Source: Faecalibacter macacae (GTDB taxonomy: Bacteria; Bacteroidota; Bacteroidia; Flavobacteriales; Weeksellaceae). From it: a DNA stretch of 64,000 nt. Location of the stretch: positions 28,410 to 92,409 of the forward strand of contig NZ_RDOJ01000012.1 of assembly GCF_003687725.1 (NCBI RefSeq), written 5' to 3'. The position numbers were made by a program, and so were the translations under genes. Positions 1 to 8,379 of the stretch are shown piece by piece; position 1 is the first letter of the stretch; every line of letters starts with the position of its first letter. Below the pieces are notes generated by a model. The model was given only the letters and a program-made list of their open reading frames with translations, did no database searches and was not told the origin of the DNA.

Positions 1-1164
1 GAATTAGCAAGTTTAGACGAAGTTGATCCTGAATTATTAAAAACTTTTGAGAAATTAGGAATTTCTTTAGACGAACAAAAACGTTTAACTGGAGTAGCTA
101 TTGATGTAGTTTTTGATTCAGTTTCAGTAAAAACTACGTTTAGAGAAACACTTTTAGAAAAAGGAATTATTTTCTGTTCTATTTCTGAGGCTATCAAAGA
201 GCACCCAGAATTAGTTAAGAAGTACATTGGTAAAGTAGTACCTCCAACAGATAATTTCTATGCAGCTTTAAACTCTGCGGTTTTCTCTGATGGTTCTTTC
301 TGTTATATTCCAAAAGGTGTACGTTGTCCAATGGAATTATCAACGTACTTCCGTATCAACTCAGCAGGTACAGGACAATTCGAGCGTACATTATTAATCG
401 CAGACGAAGGTTCTTACGTATCTTACTTAGAAGGTTGTACAGCACCAATGCGTGATGAAAATCAATTACACGCTGCAGTAGTTGAGTTATTAATCATGGA
501 TGATGCTGAAATTAAATATTCAACAGTTCAAAACTGGTTCCCAGGTGATGAAAACGGAAAAGGAGGTGTATTCAACTTTGTAACTAAACGTGCAGTTTGT
601 GAGAAAAATGCAAAAGTTTCTTGGACTCAGGTTGAAACAGGTTCTGCCGTAACTTGGAAATATCCATCTTGTATCTTAAAAGGTGATAATTCAGCAGGTG
701 AGTTTTACTCAATCGCTGTAACTAATCACTACCAACAAGCGGATACTGGAACTAAGATGATTCATATCGGAAAGAATTCGAAGTCTACAATTATTTCGAA
801 AGGTATTTCTGCTGGTAAATCTCAAAACTCTTACCGTGGTTTAGTGAAAGTAATGAAAGGTGCTGAAGGAGCTCGTAACTTCTCTCAGTGTGATTCATTA
901 TTAATGGGTAACGAATGTGGAGCTCATACTTTCCCTTACATCGAAATTGAGAACAAAACAGCTCAATTAGAACACGAAGCAACAACTTCAAAAATTGGTG
1001 AAGATCAGTTATTCTACTGTAACCAACGTGGTATCGATACAGAAAAAGCAATTGCTTTAATTGTAAACGGTTTCAGCCGCGAGGTATTAGATAAATTACC
1101 AATGGAGTTCGCTGTAGAGGCTAAAAAATTATTAGAAATCTCATTAGAAGGTTCTGTAGGATAA
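1..1164 (+). CDS. sufB: Fe-S cluster assembly protein SufB (5' end outside window)
   Basis: The reading frame is open from base 1, so the gene is cut by the window edge; 387 residues remain of a family usually near 480. SufB is the scaffold subunit of the SufBCD complex, on which [Fe-S] clusters are built in the cytoplasm. Visible family features include the stretch [20 protein letters not shown], the segment around [12 protein letters not shown], and the C-terminal [11 protein letters not shown] and FYCNQRGID blocks. The ATG at 331 lies inside this conserved region and is not the start. sufC, sufD and sufS follow on the same strand, so the assignment is firm. Confidence 0.97.
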   Translation, partial: ELASLDEVDPELLKTFEKLGISLDEQKRLTGVAIDVVFDSVSVKTTFRETLLEKGIIFCSISEAIKEHPELVKKYIGKVVPPTDNFYAALNSAVFSDGSFCYIPKGVRCPMELSTYFRINSAGTGQFERTLLIADEGSYVSYLEGCTAPMRDENQLHAAVVELLIMDDAEIKYSTVQNWFPGDENGKGGVFNFVTKRAVCEKNAKVSWTQVETGSAVTWKYPSCILKGDNSAGEFYSIAVTNHYQQADTGTKMIHIGKNSKSTIISKGISAGKSQNSYRGLVKVMKGAEGARNFSQCDSLLMGNECGAHTFPYIEIENKTAQLEHEATTSKIGEDQLFYCNQRGIDTEKAIALIVNGFSREVLDKLPMEFAVEAKKLLEISLEGSVG

Positions 1165-1169
1165 TTTTT

Positions 1170-1269
1170 AGAAACTAGAAGTTAGAATTTAGTAGTTAGA
1201 AATTAACAATAATATAAGGTTAGTAGATGAGCAGTTCTAAAATCTGACATCTCAAATCTCAAATCTGAA
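1170..1269. repeat. Opposed period-7 repeat arrays in the sufB-sufC spacer
   Basis: The left array (1170-1204) is five heptamers: AGAAACT, AGAAGTT, AGAATTT, AGTAGTT, AGAAATT. The right array (1242-1269) is four heptamers: ATCTGAC, ATCTCAA, ATCTCAA, ATCTGAA. The right units read as the approximate reverse complement of an AGATTTn-type unit, so the two halves face each other across about 37 bp. The same layout recurs in the next two suf spacers. Confidence 0.75.
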
Positions 1270-1274
1270 TAAAA

Positions 1275-2030
1275 ATGTTATTAAATATACAAGACTTACA
1301 CGCTCGTATCGAGGAGCGCGAAATTTTAAAAGGTTTAAATTTACAAATCAATCCAGGTGAGGTTCACGCAATTATGGGACCAAACGGTGCTGGTAAATCA
1401 ACTTTATCTAATGTTATTACAGGTAGAGAAGATTACGAAGTAACTGACGGAGATATTCAATTAGATGACGAATCGATCTTAGAATTAGCTCCAGAAGAAA
1501 GAGCGCAAAAAGGTATTTTCATGTCGTTCCAATACCCAATTGAAATTCCTGGTGTTTCTGTAACAAACTTCATCAAAACTTCTATCAACGAAACGCGTAA
1601 AGCGCAAGGCTTAGAAGAAATGGGAGCTTCAGAAATGTTAAAAGAAATTCGTGCGAAAGCTGAGTTATTAGGTATCAAAAAAGATTTCTTATCTCGTTCT
1701 TTAAATGAAGGATTCTCTGGTGGTGAGAAAAAACGTAACGAAATTTTCCAAATGTTAATGTTAAACCCAAAATTAGCAATCTTAGATGAAACTGATTCTG
1801 GATTAGATATCGATGCTTTACGTATCGTTGCTGAAGGGGTTAACGCTTTCAAAAATGAAAACAACGGAGTTTTAGTAATTACACACTACCAACGTTTATT
1901 AGACTACATCGTTCCTGATTTCGTTCACGTTTTAGCGGACGGAAAAATCATCAAATCTGGAGGTAAAGAATTAGCTTTAGAATTAGAAGAAAAAGGATAC
2001 GACTGGGTTAAAGAAGAGGCAGGAATCTAA
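1275..2030 (+). CDS. sufC: Fe-S cluster assembly ATPase SufC
   Basis: SufC is the ABC-type ATPase of the SufBCD scaffold and drives conformational change during cluster assembly. The 251-residue length is normal. Walker [10 protein letters not shown] lies at residues 35-43, the family signature FSGGEKKR at 147-154, and Walker B ending [12 protein letters not shown] at 167-178. These are the SufC versions of the motifs, not those of a transporter. No membrane segments are present. The gene sits between sufB and sufD with 110-bp and 108-bp spacers, both filled by heptamer arrays. Confidence 0.98.
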   Translation: MLLNIQDLHARIEEREILKGLNLQINPGEVHAIMGPNGAGKSTLSNVITGREDYEVTDGDIQLDDESILELAPEERAQKGIFMSFQYPIEIPGVSVTNFIKTSINETRKAQGLEEMGASEMLKEIRAKAELLGIKKDFLSRSLNEGFSGGEKKRNEIFQMLMLNPKLAILDETDSGLDIDALRIVAEGVNAFKNENNGVLVITHYQRLLDYIVPDFVHVLADGKIIKSGGKELALELEEKGYDWVKEEAGI

Positions 2031-2037
2031 TTATTTT

Positions 2038-2132
2038 AGAAGTTAGAAGTTAGAAATTAGGAGTTAGAAATTAGTTTATCTAATATTTCACATCTAAAAT
2101 CTCACATCTAGAATCTAGAATCTAAAATCTAA
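2038..2132. repeat. Opposed period-7 repeat arrays in the sufC-sufD spacer
   Basis: The left array (2038-2072) is AGAAGTT, AGAAGTT, AGAAATT, AGGAGTT, AGAAATT. The right array (2091-2132) is CATCTAA, AATCTCA, CATCTAG, AATCTAG, AATCTAA, AATCTAA. The right arm ends six bases before the sufD start codon, so the arrays occupy most of the spacer. Confidence 0.8.
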
Positions 2133-2138
2133 TAAAAG

Positions 2139-3458
2139 ATGATTGATTTAAAAGAAAATTTAGTTTCTCGTCATAATGCGTTTTTAGAAGCGAACCAAAC
2201 AAATCCAACCGTGGATGGATTGCGTAAGGAAGCGATTGAAATCTTCAATAACGAAGGTTTCCCAAAACGTAAGGACGAAGAATGGAAATATACAAATGTT
2301 GCACCTTTAGTAAAAGTAGATTATACTTTAAACGCTGAAGAAGCAACAGTTGATGCTGAAACAATCAACGGTTTATTTGTAAACAACTTAGACTCAAACA
2401 AAGTTGTTTTCGTAAACGGTAAATTTGATGCAGCATTATCTTCTATCGATTCAGAAGAAGTTACAATTAAACCTTTAAGCGAGGTTTTAGTTGATGCTCC
2501 TTACCAAGAAGTTGTAGAACAATTCTACGGAAAAATTGCATTAAAAAATGAAGCATTTGTTGCTTTAAATAATGCGTATGCAACGGAAGGATTTTTCGTA
2601 CAAGTTGCTAAAAATAAAATCGTAGAAACACCAATCGAAGTGTTATATATCGCAACAGGAAATACGCAAGAAGCTTTATTACAACCAAGAAATTTAGTTG
2701 TAATTGGAGATCAAGCGAAAGTTCAAATCATCGAGAAACACGTTACTTTAAACGAAACTGCAAACTTAACGAATGCATTAACGGAAGTTAACGTAGGTAA
2801 AAACGCTGATTTATTCTTATATAAATTCCAAAACGATACAGATAACGTTTCGTTAATTGATAATACATACATCAACCAAGAACGCGATTCTCGTGCACAC
2901 GTTTTCACATTTGCCTTTGGAGGGAAAATTGTTCGTAACAATTTAAACTTCTTCCAAAACGGAGAAAACTGTAATTCTGTAATGGATGGTATTACAATGA
3001 TCGAGAATAAACAACACGTGGATCACCACACATTTGTTGAGCATAATTTCCCTAACTGTGAATCTCACGAGTTATACAAAGGAATTTATGATGGTAAATC
3101 TGAAGGTGTTTTCAACGGTAAAATTTTCGTTCACAAAGAAGCTCAGAAATTAAATGCGTTCCAACAAAATAACAACGTATTATTATCTGATACTGCTTCG
3201 ATCAACACAAAACCTCAGTTAGAGATTTTTGCTGATGATGTAAAATGTTCTCACGGATGTACTGTTGGTCAGTTAGCAGAAGATTCTTTATTCTATATGC
3301 AACAACGTGGTATTCCACAAAAAGAAGCTAAAGCTTTATTATTATATGCTTTTGCATCTGATGCTTTACAACGTGTAGCAATTGAAGAAATACAAAATGT
3401 CGTAAATCATATGATTGCAGCTAAATTAGGTGTAGATATTGATTTCGAATTAAATTAA
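2139..3458 (+). CDS. sufD: Fe-S cluster assembly protein SufD
   Basis: SufD pairs with SufB to form the scaffold heterodimer and is linked to iron entry and SufC binding. The 439-residue product has the SufB/SufD beta-helix core. The C-terminal half carries the family signatures VDHHTFVEHNFPNCESHELYKG, approximated here at residues 288-309, and DVKCSHGCTVGQL followed by FYMQQRGIP near residues 367-390. The ATG at 2139 directly follows the heptamer array and gives a normal N-terminus. It is the third gene of the suf operon. Confidence 0.97.
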   Translation: MIDLKENLVSRHNAFLEANQTNPTVDGLRKEAIEIFNNEGFPKRKDEEWKYTNVAPLVKVDYTLNAEEATVDAETINGLFVNNLDSNKVVFVNGKFDAALSSIDSEEVTIKPLSEVLVDAPYQEVVEQFYGKIALKNEAFVALNNAYATEGFFVQVAKNKIVETPIEVLYIATGNTQEALLQPRNLVVIGDQAKVQIIEKHVTLNETANLTNALTEVNVGKNADLFLYKFQNDTDNVSLIDNTYINQERDSRAHVFTFAFGGKIVRNNLNFFQNGENCNSVMDGITMIENKQHVDHHTFVEHNFPNCESHELYKGIYDGKSEGVFNGKIFVHKEAQKLNAFQQNNNVLLSDTASINTKPQLEIFADDVKCSHGCTVGQLAEDSLFYMQQRGIPQKEAKALLLYAFASDALQRVAIEEIQNVVNHMIAAKLGVDIDFELN

Positions 3459-3465
3459 TATTTGA

Positions 3466-3601
3466 GTTATAAGTATTAAGTAATAAGTTTTAAGTAAACT
3501 TATTTTAAAATATAAAGTAAGTATTTAAAGCAATTTTGAATACTTACTTTTTTTGTTCTTAATTTTGAGAAAGCTCATAACTCATAATTCATAACTTAAA
3601 A
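3466..3601. repeat. Opposed period-7 repeat arrays in the sufD-sufS spacer
   Basis: The left array (3466-3500) reads GTTATAA, GTATTAA, GTAATAA, GTTTTAA, GTAAACT. The right array (3574-3601) reads CTCATAA, CTCATAA, TTCATAA, CTTAAAA. The unit differs from the first two suf spacers but the period (7) and the facing orientation are the same. A terminator-like hairpin sits between the arms. Confidence 0.75.
3514..3556 (+). terminator. Terminator-like hairpin between sufD and sufS
   Basis: A perfect 12-bp stem, AAAGTAAGTATT (3514-3525) against AATACTTACTTT (3539-3550), with a 13-base loop runs into a T-rich tract. It lies inside an otherwise continuous suf operon. It may therefore end or attenuate sufBCD transcription ahead of sufS. 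The stem is A/T rich, so its strength is uncertain. Confidence 0.55.
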
Positions 3602-3611
3602 CTTTATAATA

Positions 3612-4835
3612 ATGTCATTAGATATTCAAAATATAAGAAGTCAATTTCCAATTTTAAATCGTGAAGTTAATGGGAAACCATTAGTTTACTTTGATAACGG
3701 AGCTACTTCTCAAAAGCCAAAAGTTGTATTAGATGTTTTAGACGAATATTACGAAAAATACAATGCGAATGTTCATCGCGGAATTCACACATTAAGCCAG
3801 GAAGCAACTGATTTAATGGAAGAATCTCGTCGTAAGATTCAGGCTTTTATCAATGCTAAACACGATCATGAAGTTATTTTTACACGTGGTACAACAGAAT
3901 CAATCAATTTAGTAGCGAATACAATTGGTCAATTATTAACGGCTGATGATGAGATTATCATTACTGAAATCGAACATCATTCGAATATTGTGCCTTGGCA
4001 ATTGGTTACTCAACGTACCGGAGCAAAGTTAAAATACATTCCGTTAACGGCTGAAGGTATTTTAGATATTGCGAAATTGGACGAATTATTAACGGATAAA
4101 ACGAAATTGGTTTGTGTTAATCAAGTATCGAATGCGTTAGGAGTTGTAAATCCAATTGAAACAATTATCAAAAAAGCACACGCAAAAGGTGCTTGGGTTT
4201 TAATTGATGGTGCGCAATCTGTTCCGCATACAAAAATTGATGTACAAGCTTTAGATGCTGATTTCTTAGCGTTTTCTGGACATAAAATGTACGGACCAAC
4301 TGGAATCGGAATTTTATACGGAAAAGAAGAAATCTTAAATCAATTGCCACCTTTCCATGGAGGTGGAGAGATGATTAAAGATGTTACGATGGAAGTTTCT
4401 ACATATGCTTGTTTACCATTCAAATTTGAAGCAGGAACACCTGACGTTGCCGGTATAATCGGTTTAGGAGCAGCAGTAGATTTTATCAATTCAATCGGTA
4501 TTGAAGCGATTCACGATTACGAAGAAGAATTAGTTAATTATACAATTGAGCGTTTATCAGAATTTGAAGAAGTTGTGATTTATGCTAAGGATGCAAAACA
4601 CGCTGGAGCGGTTTCTTTCAATTTAAAATTAGATGGTGTTCATTCATCGGATGTCGGAATGATTTTAGATAAAAAAGGAATTGCAGTTCGTACGGGGCAT
4701 CACTGTGCGCAGCCAATTATGCACCATTTCGGGATTCCTGGAACAGTACGTGCATCGTTTGGTATCTACAACACAAAAGAAGAAATTGATACGTTTATTG
4801 ATGGTTTAAAAACCGCAATTCGTATGTTAGGATAA
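3612..4835 (+). CDS. sufS: Cysteine desulfurase SufS
   Basis: This PLP enzyme removes sulfur from cysteine as an enzyme-bound persulfide for the SufBCD scaffold. The 407-residue length fits group II desulfurases. The PLP-binding lysine is K225 in FSGHKMYGP, the cofactor-contacting EHHSNIVPW block is at residues 121-129, and the catalytic cysteine is C365 in RTGHHCAQPIM. The clean C-terminal RASFGIYNT motif is also present. It lies last in the suf operon, separated from sufD by a repeat array and a hairpin. No sufE or sufU follows. Confidence 0.97.
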   Translation: MSLDIQNIRSQFPILNREVNGKPLVYFDNGATSQKPKVVLDVLDEYYEKYNANVHRGIHTLSQEATDLMEESRRKIQAFINAKHDHEVIFTRGTTESINLVANTIGQLLTADDEIIITEIEHHSNIVPWQLVTQRTGAKLKYIPLTAEGILDIAKLDELLTDKTKLVCVNQVSNALGVVNPIETIIKKAHAKGAWVLIDGAQSVPHTKIDVQALDADFLAFSGHKMYGPTGIGILYGKEEILNQLPPFHGGGEMIKDVTMEVSTYACLPFKFEAGTPDVAGIIGLGAAVDFINSIGIEAIHDYEEELVNYTIERLSEFEEVVIYAKDAKHAGAVSFNLKLDGVHSSDVGMILDKKGIAVRTGHHCAQPIMHHFGIPGTVRASFGIYNTKEEIDTFIDGLKTAIRMLG

Positions 4836-4858
4836 AATATATCAATTTAACTATATAA

Positions 4859-4890
4859 GAAATGGGAAGCCTTGGGTTCCCATTTCCTGT
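4859..4890. terminator. Bidirectional terminator between sufS and ssb
   Basis: A 10-bp perfect stem, GAAATGGGAA (4859-4868) against TTCCCATTTC (4877-4886), with an 8-base loop lies between the convergent sufS and ssb genes. T-richness is modest on the plus side. Confidence 0.6.
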
Positions 4891-4896
4891 TTTGGA

Positions 4897-5223
4897 TTAT
4901 AACAATATAATTTCCTCTACGACTATCTCAGCTACATGTTTCACAATACCTTCTTTGGTTGTATAATCGTTATACGATAATTTCCCTTCGACAGCTATTT
5001 GTTTTCCTTTTGTAACGTGCTGCTCAACGATGTTTGATAAATTACCCCAAACGACTAAATTATGCCAAGTAGTTTGTTCTACTTTCTCTCCTTTAGCATT
5101 GGAATAGCTTTCGTTTGTCGCTAAACTCAATCGAGCCAATTTCTTGTTGTTGTCCAAAACTTTTATTTCTGGATCTTGTCCTACATGTCCAATTAATTGA
5201 ACTTTGTTTCTTAATGTACTCAT
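4897..5223 (-). CDS. ssb: Single-stranded DNA-binding protein, short form
   Basis: The 108-residue product is an OB-fold SSB. It starts MSTLRNKVQLIGHVGQDPEI, a typical SSB N-terminus, and carries the TTWHNLVVWG and KGKQIAVEGKLSYNDY blocks. SSB coats single-stranded DNA during replication and repair. The protein ends at VVEEIILL directly after the OB fold. It therefore lacks the long glycine/proline linker and the acidic DDDIPF-like tip that recruits partner proteins. This suggests a specialised or secondary SSB, with the main replicative copy elsewhere. It is a stand-alone gene convergent with sufS. Confidence 0.93.
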   Translation of the reverse strand: MSTLRNKVQLIGHVGQDPEIKVLDNNKKLARLSLATNESYSNAKGEKVEQTTWHNLVVWGNLSNIVEQHVTKGKQIAVEGKLSYNDYTTKEGIVKHVAEIVVEEIILL

Positions 5224-5297
5224 GGCGATAAATAATTTAAATTAAATGTATATCACTAAGTTACGTAAATAAAATTAACTAATAGGTTATTAATTAC

Positions 5298-5681
5298 TTA
5301 AACGACATGCTCACGATATAATTTTTCCAATAGTTTATCCAGATTATATGTTTTACCTGGATGTGGGCGAGAAGTTTGAATACATGAACTTCTTACGGCA
5401 GTTAACCAACGAAAACGTTCTTGAATTTCGAATTTCGAAACACCAGAGTAAACATTAGATCCTTCTGCAATCTGACTTAAAGCTTTTAAATTAGAATCAA
5501 TAAAACATAAATCAAAATCGTGTGCAAAAGCATTGATTCGTTGATCATTGATGAAGTATTTTACTTTTAAATATTTCTCTCTTTTCGAAAAAACAATTAC
5601 ACCAACATTGACAAACTCTTCTCGTTCTACTTTAGGAACAAATCGGATGATGGCGTACTCATACAAGATTTTTTCTGGCAT
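5298..5681 (-). CDS. DUF3037 domain-containing protein
   Basis: The 127-residue soluble protein matches the DUF3037 pattern: an N-terminal YEYAIIRFVPKVEREEFVNV segment, then GVIVFSKREKYL. The domain has no established biochemical role that I know of. Its start overlaps the 3' end of the upstream HipA-like kinase gene by 23 bp, so the two are almost certainly co-transcribed and translationally coupled. Pairing of DUF3037 with a HipA-type kinase suggests a joint function, but nothing in the sequence shows what that is. Confidence 0.85.
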   Translation of the reverse strand: MPEKILYEYAIIRFVPKVEREEFVNVGVIVFSKREKYLKVKYFINDQRINAFAHDFDLCFIDSNLKALSQIAEGSNVYSGVSKFEIQERFRWLTAVRSSCIQTSRPHPGKTYNLDKLLEKLYREHVV

Positions 5682-6450
5682 CGTTTGCTTCGTTTATAAA
5701 GTTAATAGAGTGTTCTAATCGTAATTCGATGAAAGCTTTATACGTTTCTCTCATTTCAGAAATTGACATATTATAAGCTTCAGTTTCGTACCATTCATCA
5801 GGAATTAGATTGACTAATTCGTCCACAAAATCACAAGTCAAAATAGCTTTAAATTCAGCATCAACTTCCTCTAATTTTATTGCATTTTTAAGTAAAACAT
5901 GATCCTTGATTTGCGGAAATTTAGTTTTTGCTGATGTTTCCCAATTGTCCCAAGAATGATGAAAATAGTAGGCAGCACCATGATCAATTAACCATAATTC
6001 TTTGTTCCACATCAACATATTTGTATTACGATACGTTCGGTCTACATTGGTAATAAATGCATCTAACCAAACAATTTGAGAGGCTAATTTATCATCAACT
6101 GGCATTACAGCCGGATCGTAATTTATAGAACCAGATAAGAAATGTAAAGCTAAATTAGTTCCTTCACTAAATTTTAATAAATCCTGAATTTCTTCATCCG
6201 CTTCAGTTCTACCAAAATCAACATCTAATAAAGCAAAAACCAATTCAGGAACTTTAAAGCCTAATTTACGAGCAATTTCACCTCCTAATAATTCGGAAAT
6301 TAACATACGTGGTCCGTGACCTGCTCCTTTGAATTTTAAAACATATTTAAATCCGTCATCAGCATCTGCTAATGCAGGAAGTGAACCGCCTTCTCTCAAT
6401 GCCTGTAAATAGCGTTCAACAGTAACTGTTCGTAAATCTAATTTTTTCAT
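5659..6450 (-). CDS. HipA-like protein kinase (HipA_2 type)
   Basis: The 263-residue protein resembles the stand-alone HipA-like kinase family. A glycine-rich nucleotide-binding segment, GAGHGPRMLISELLGGEIA, lies around residues 42-60. A catalytic-loop-like segment, FITNVDRTYRNTN, is near residues 132-144 and retains Asp, Arg and Asn. It is followed by LWLIDHGAAY, which supplies the metal-binding Asp. The kinase therefore looks intact. It is shorter than classical HipA (about 440) and has no HipB-like DNA-binding antitoxin next to it; the coupled gene encodes DUF3037 instead. The substrate is unknown. Assignment as a toxin would be speculative. Confidence 0.85.
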   Translation of the reverse strand: MKKLDLRTVTVERYLQALREGGSLPALADADDGFKYVLKFKGAGHGPRMLISELLGGEIARKLGFKVPELVFALLDVDFGRTEADEEIQDLLKFSEGTNLALHFLSGSINYDPAVMPVDDKLASQIVWLDAFITNVDRTYRNTNMLMWNKELWLIDHGAAYYFHHSWDNWETSAKTKFPQIKDHVLLKNAIKLEEVDAEFKAILTCDFVDELVNLIPDEWYETEAYNMSISEMRETYKAFIELRLEHSINFINEANDARKNLV

Positions 6451-6467
6451 TGTAATTTAAAAGTCTA

Positions 6468-6475
6468 CAAATTTA
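6468..6475 (-). promoter_or_regulatory. Bacteroidetes -7 box upstream of the HipA-like gene
   Basis: On the minus strand the sequence reads TAAATTTG, a full match to TAnnTTTG, about 18 bp before the ATG at 6450. I saw no good TTTG at the expected upstream spacing. Confidence 0.4.
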
Positions 6476-6498
6476 GTATAAAATTAGCATTTTATTTT

Positions 6499-6529
6499 TT
6501 TGATTTATTATTCAGATAAATCATCTTTG
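6499..6529 (+). promoter_or_regulatory. Bacteroidetes-type promoter for the SanA-like gene
   Basis: TTTG (6499-6502) is followed after 19 bp by CATCTTTG (6522-6529), one mismatch from TAnnTTTG. The ATG lies 22 bp downstream. Spacing and sequence fit the known -33/-7 pattern of this phylum. Confidence 0.5.
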
Positions 6530-6551
6530 TACAAGGTTATTTAATAGGAAA

Positions 6552-7196
6552 ATGCGTATAGGAAAATTTATAGTAACAAGAGTTTCAGCCATATTTATAT
6601 TAGGAGCTATTGGGTTACTTGTTTTTTTAATTGCTTTACAAGCGTATACTTCTCGTTTTATTTTTCAAGATAAATTTGATATTCCTAATAAATATAGAGT
6701 AGGAGTGGTTTTTGGTGCGAAATTAAATGCTGATGGAACACCAGGTACCTACTTAAAAGATAGGTTAGATACAGCTTTAGATTTATATTATTCGCATAAA
6801 ATTGATATTATTATTCTTTCTGGTGAAAGATTGAATCAGAATTTTAATGAAATTGATGTTATGGAGAAATATATTTTAGAAAATGGAGTACCGATTGAAA
6901 GAACGTATTTAGATACTGGTGGACTGGATACGTATAGTACTGTTTATCGTGTAAAGCATATATTCCAGTTTGATAAAGTTATCTATATTACTCAGAATTT
7001 CCATTTAACTCGTGCTACATTTTTAGGAAAAATGATGGGTGTTGATTGTGTAGGTTATAATGCAGATGGCTCTAAATATAAAAACCTCAATGAACATAAA
7101 TTCAGAGAGGTCTTTGCAAATATTAAAGCAATGCTTGATTTTTCTAATGATCGTCAACCTGATGTTTTGGTTGACAGTAAAGATTCAATTAATTAG
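6552..7196 (+). CDS. SanA/YdcF-like DUF218 membrane-anchored protein
   Basis: The 214-residue protein has one N-terminal hydrophobic segment (residues about 12-30) and a DUF218 domain facing the periplasm. Family marks include GVVFGAKLNADGTPGTYLKDRLDTALDLY, seen across residues 52-80 in two blocks, DIIILSGE, and YITQNFHLTRATFLGKMMG. SanA of enteric bacteria affects envelope barrier function at high temperature. The chemistry of the family is unclear. The gene is monocistronic and its stop codon overlaps the convergent methyltransferase gene by 4 bp. Confidence 0.88.
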   Translation: MRIGKFIVTRVSAIFILGAIGLLVFLIALQAYTSRFIFQDKFDIPNKYRVGVVFGAKLNADGTPGTYLKDRLDTALDLYYSHKIDIIILSGERLNQNFNEIDVMEKYILENGVPIERTYLDTGGLDTYSTVYRVKHIFQFDKVIYITQNFHLTRATFLGKMMGVDCVGYNADGSKYKNLNEHKFREVFANIKAMLDFSNDRQPDVLVDSKDSIN

Positions 7197-7900
7197 GCCT
7201 GCATCACGTAGATTGCTGGTCTTTTATGGAAATCGTATTTTTCGTTTTTCCAATCTTTGATTGATCTTGTTCTGATATCTTCAGATTCTAAAGTAATATC
7301 ACAAGCCACACAAATTTTAGTGTCAGTACGTAAGATTTTAGTTAAATCTTCAATCATTTGATTGTTTCTATACGGTGTTTCCATAAATATTTGTGCAACT
7401 CCAGTTCTAGAACTTTCTGCTTCTAACTGTCCTAAACGTTTTTTACGTTCATTTTTGTCTATTGGTAAATACCCGTGAAAAGCGAAGTTTTGTCCATTCA
7501 TTCCAGAAGCCATTAAAGCCATTAATATAGAAGATGGTCCTACTAAAGGAACAACCTGAATTTTTTTGTCTTGAGCTACTTTTACTAATTGTGCACCTGG
7601 ATCTGCAACAGCAGGTAATCCAGCTTCAGAAATAATTCCGATTGTTTTTCCTTGGTCTAATAATTTAACCAATTCAAATAATTCTTGCGGATTTGTATCT
7701 TTATCTAAAATGTAAAGATCTAAATCAGATTGAACTTTTTCTGGGCAAACTTGTTTGATGAATTTACGTGCAGATTTTTCGTTTTCAACCACAAATGTGT
7801 TGATAGAACGAATAATTTCTAAGTTAAACTCTGGTAAAACTCTATTATATGGACTTTCTCCCAATAAACTTGGGATAAGATAAACTTTTGAAGTTGTCAT
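7193..7900 (-). CDS. RsmI-like SAM-dependent methyltransferase (tetrapyrrole methylase fold)
   Basis: The 235-residue protein belongs to the tetrapyrrole methylase superfamily and most resembles the short RsmI-related group. Visible features are TIGIISEAGLPAVADPGAQLV (residues about 87-107), VPLVGPSSILMALMASG, FHGYLPIDKNER and IFMETPYRNNQM. RsmI itself 2'-O-methylates 16S rRNA C1402. This shorter paralog may have that or another RNA target. It lies 8 bp after the phosphatase gene and downstream of dnaA, an order I recognise from other flavobacteria, so co-transcription is likely. Confidence 0.85.
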   Translation of the reverse strand: MTTSKVYLIPSLLGESPYNRVLPEFNLEIIRSINTFVVENEKSARKFIKQVCPEKVQSDLDLYILDKDTNPQELFELVKLLDQGKTIGIISEAGLPAVADPGAQLVKVAQDKKIQVVPLVGPSSILMALMASGMNGQNFAFHGYLPIDKNERKKRLGQLEAESSRTGVAQIFMETPYRNNQMIEDLTKILRTDTKICVACDITLESEDIRTRSIKDWKNEKYDFHKRPAIYVMQA

Positions 7901-7908
7901 TTTGGGTA

Positions 7909-8355
7909 TTATAAATTGTATTTTTCGATAAGGCCGTCTGTTGCTTTATCTAATAATTGATAGACTTGTTCAAAAGCCTCATCATTTTCGTAATAAGGGT
8001 CAGGAACATTATTTGCTTCTCCTAAACCTTCTTTCAAGATTAATTTTACTTTATTTCGTTCTTCTTCAGTACGAGCTAATTGTTGTAAATCGATAGAATT
8101 TTGTTTATCCATCGCAAAAATTAGATCAAATTCTTCGAAGAAAATAGGATTAAAGTGCATTGCTCTTTGGTCTGAAATATCTACACCATATTTTTTAGCA
8201 ACAGCAATAGAACGACGATCAGGTTGTTCACCAACATGCCAATCTCCTGTCCCTGCAGAATCTACTAAATGGTTATCTCCAACTTTAGCTTGTAAAATTC
8301 CTTCAGCTAAAGGCGAACGACAAATGTTACCTAAGCAAACCATTAAAATTTTCAT
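7909..8355 (-). CDS. Low-molecular-weight protein tyrosine phosphatase
   Basis: The 148-residue protein opens with the P-loop CLGNICR (C7 to R13), which is the CX5R active site of this family, followed by SPLAEG. The general-acid segment VPDPYY lies near residue 117. These enzymes remove phosphate from tyrosine residues and in bacteria often act on envelope or exopolysaccharide kinases. No such kinase is adjacent. It sits between dnaA (25 bp upstream) and the RsmI-like gene, on the same strand. Confidence 0.93.
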   Translation of the reverse strand: MKILMVCLGNICRSPLAEGILQAKVGDNHLVDSAGTGDWHVGEQPDRRSIAVAKKYGVDISDQRAMHFNPIFFEEFDLIFAMDKQNSIDLQQLARTEEERNKVKLILKEGLGEANNVPDPYYENDEAFEQVYQLLDKATDGLIEKYNL

Positions 8356-8379
8356 TGTATTGATAATTTATAGGAAAAA

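Noticed and set aside
1457..1864. Long reverse-strand ORFs inside suf, aspS, pfkA and other genes
   Set aside because: They are antisense shadows of well-conserved genes with no own promoter, signal or family resemblance.
5298..6450. Classical HipBA toxin-antitoxin operon
   Set aside because: There is no helix-turn-helix HipB-like protein, and the kinase is of the short HipA-like type with a DUF3037 partner.
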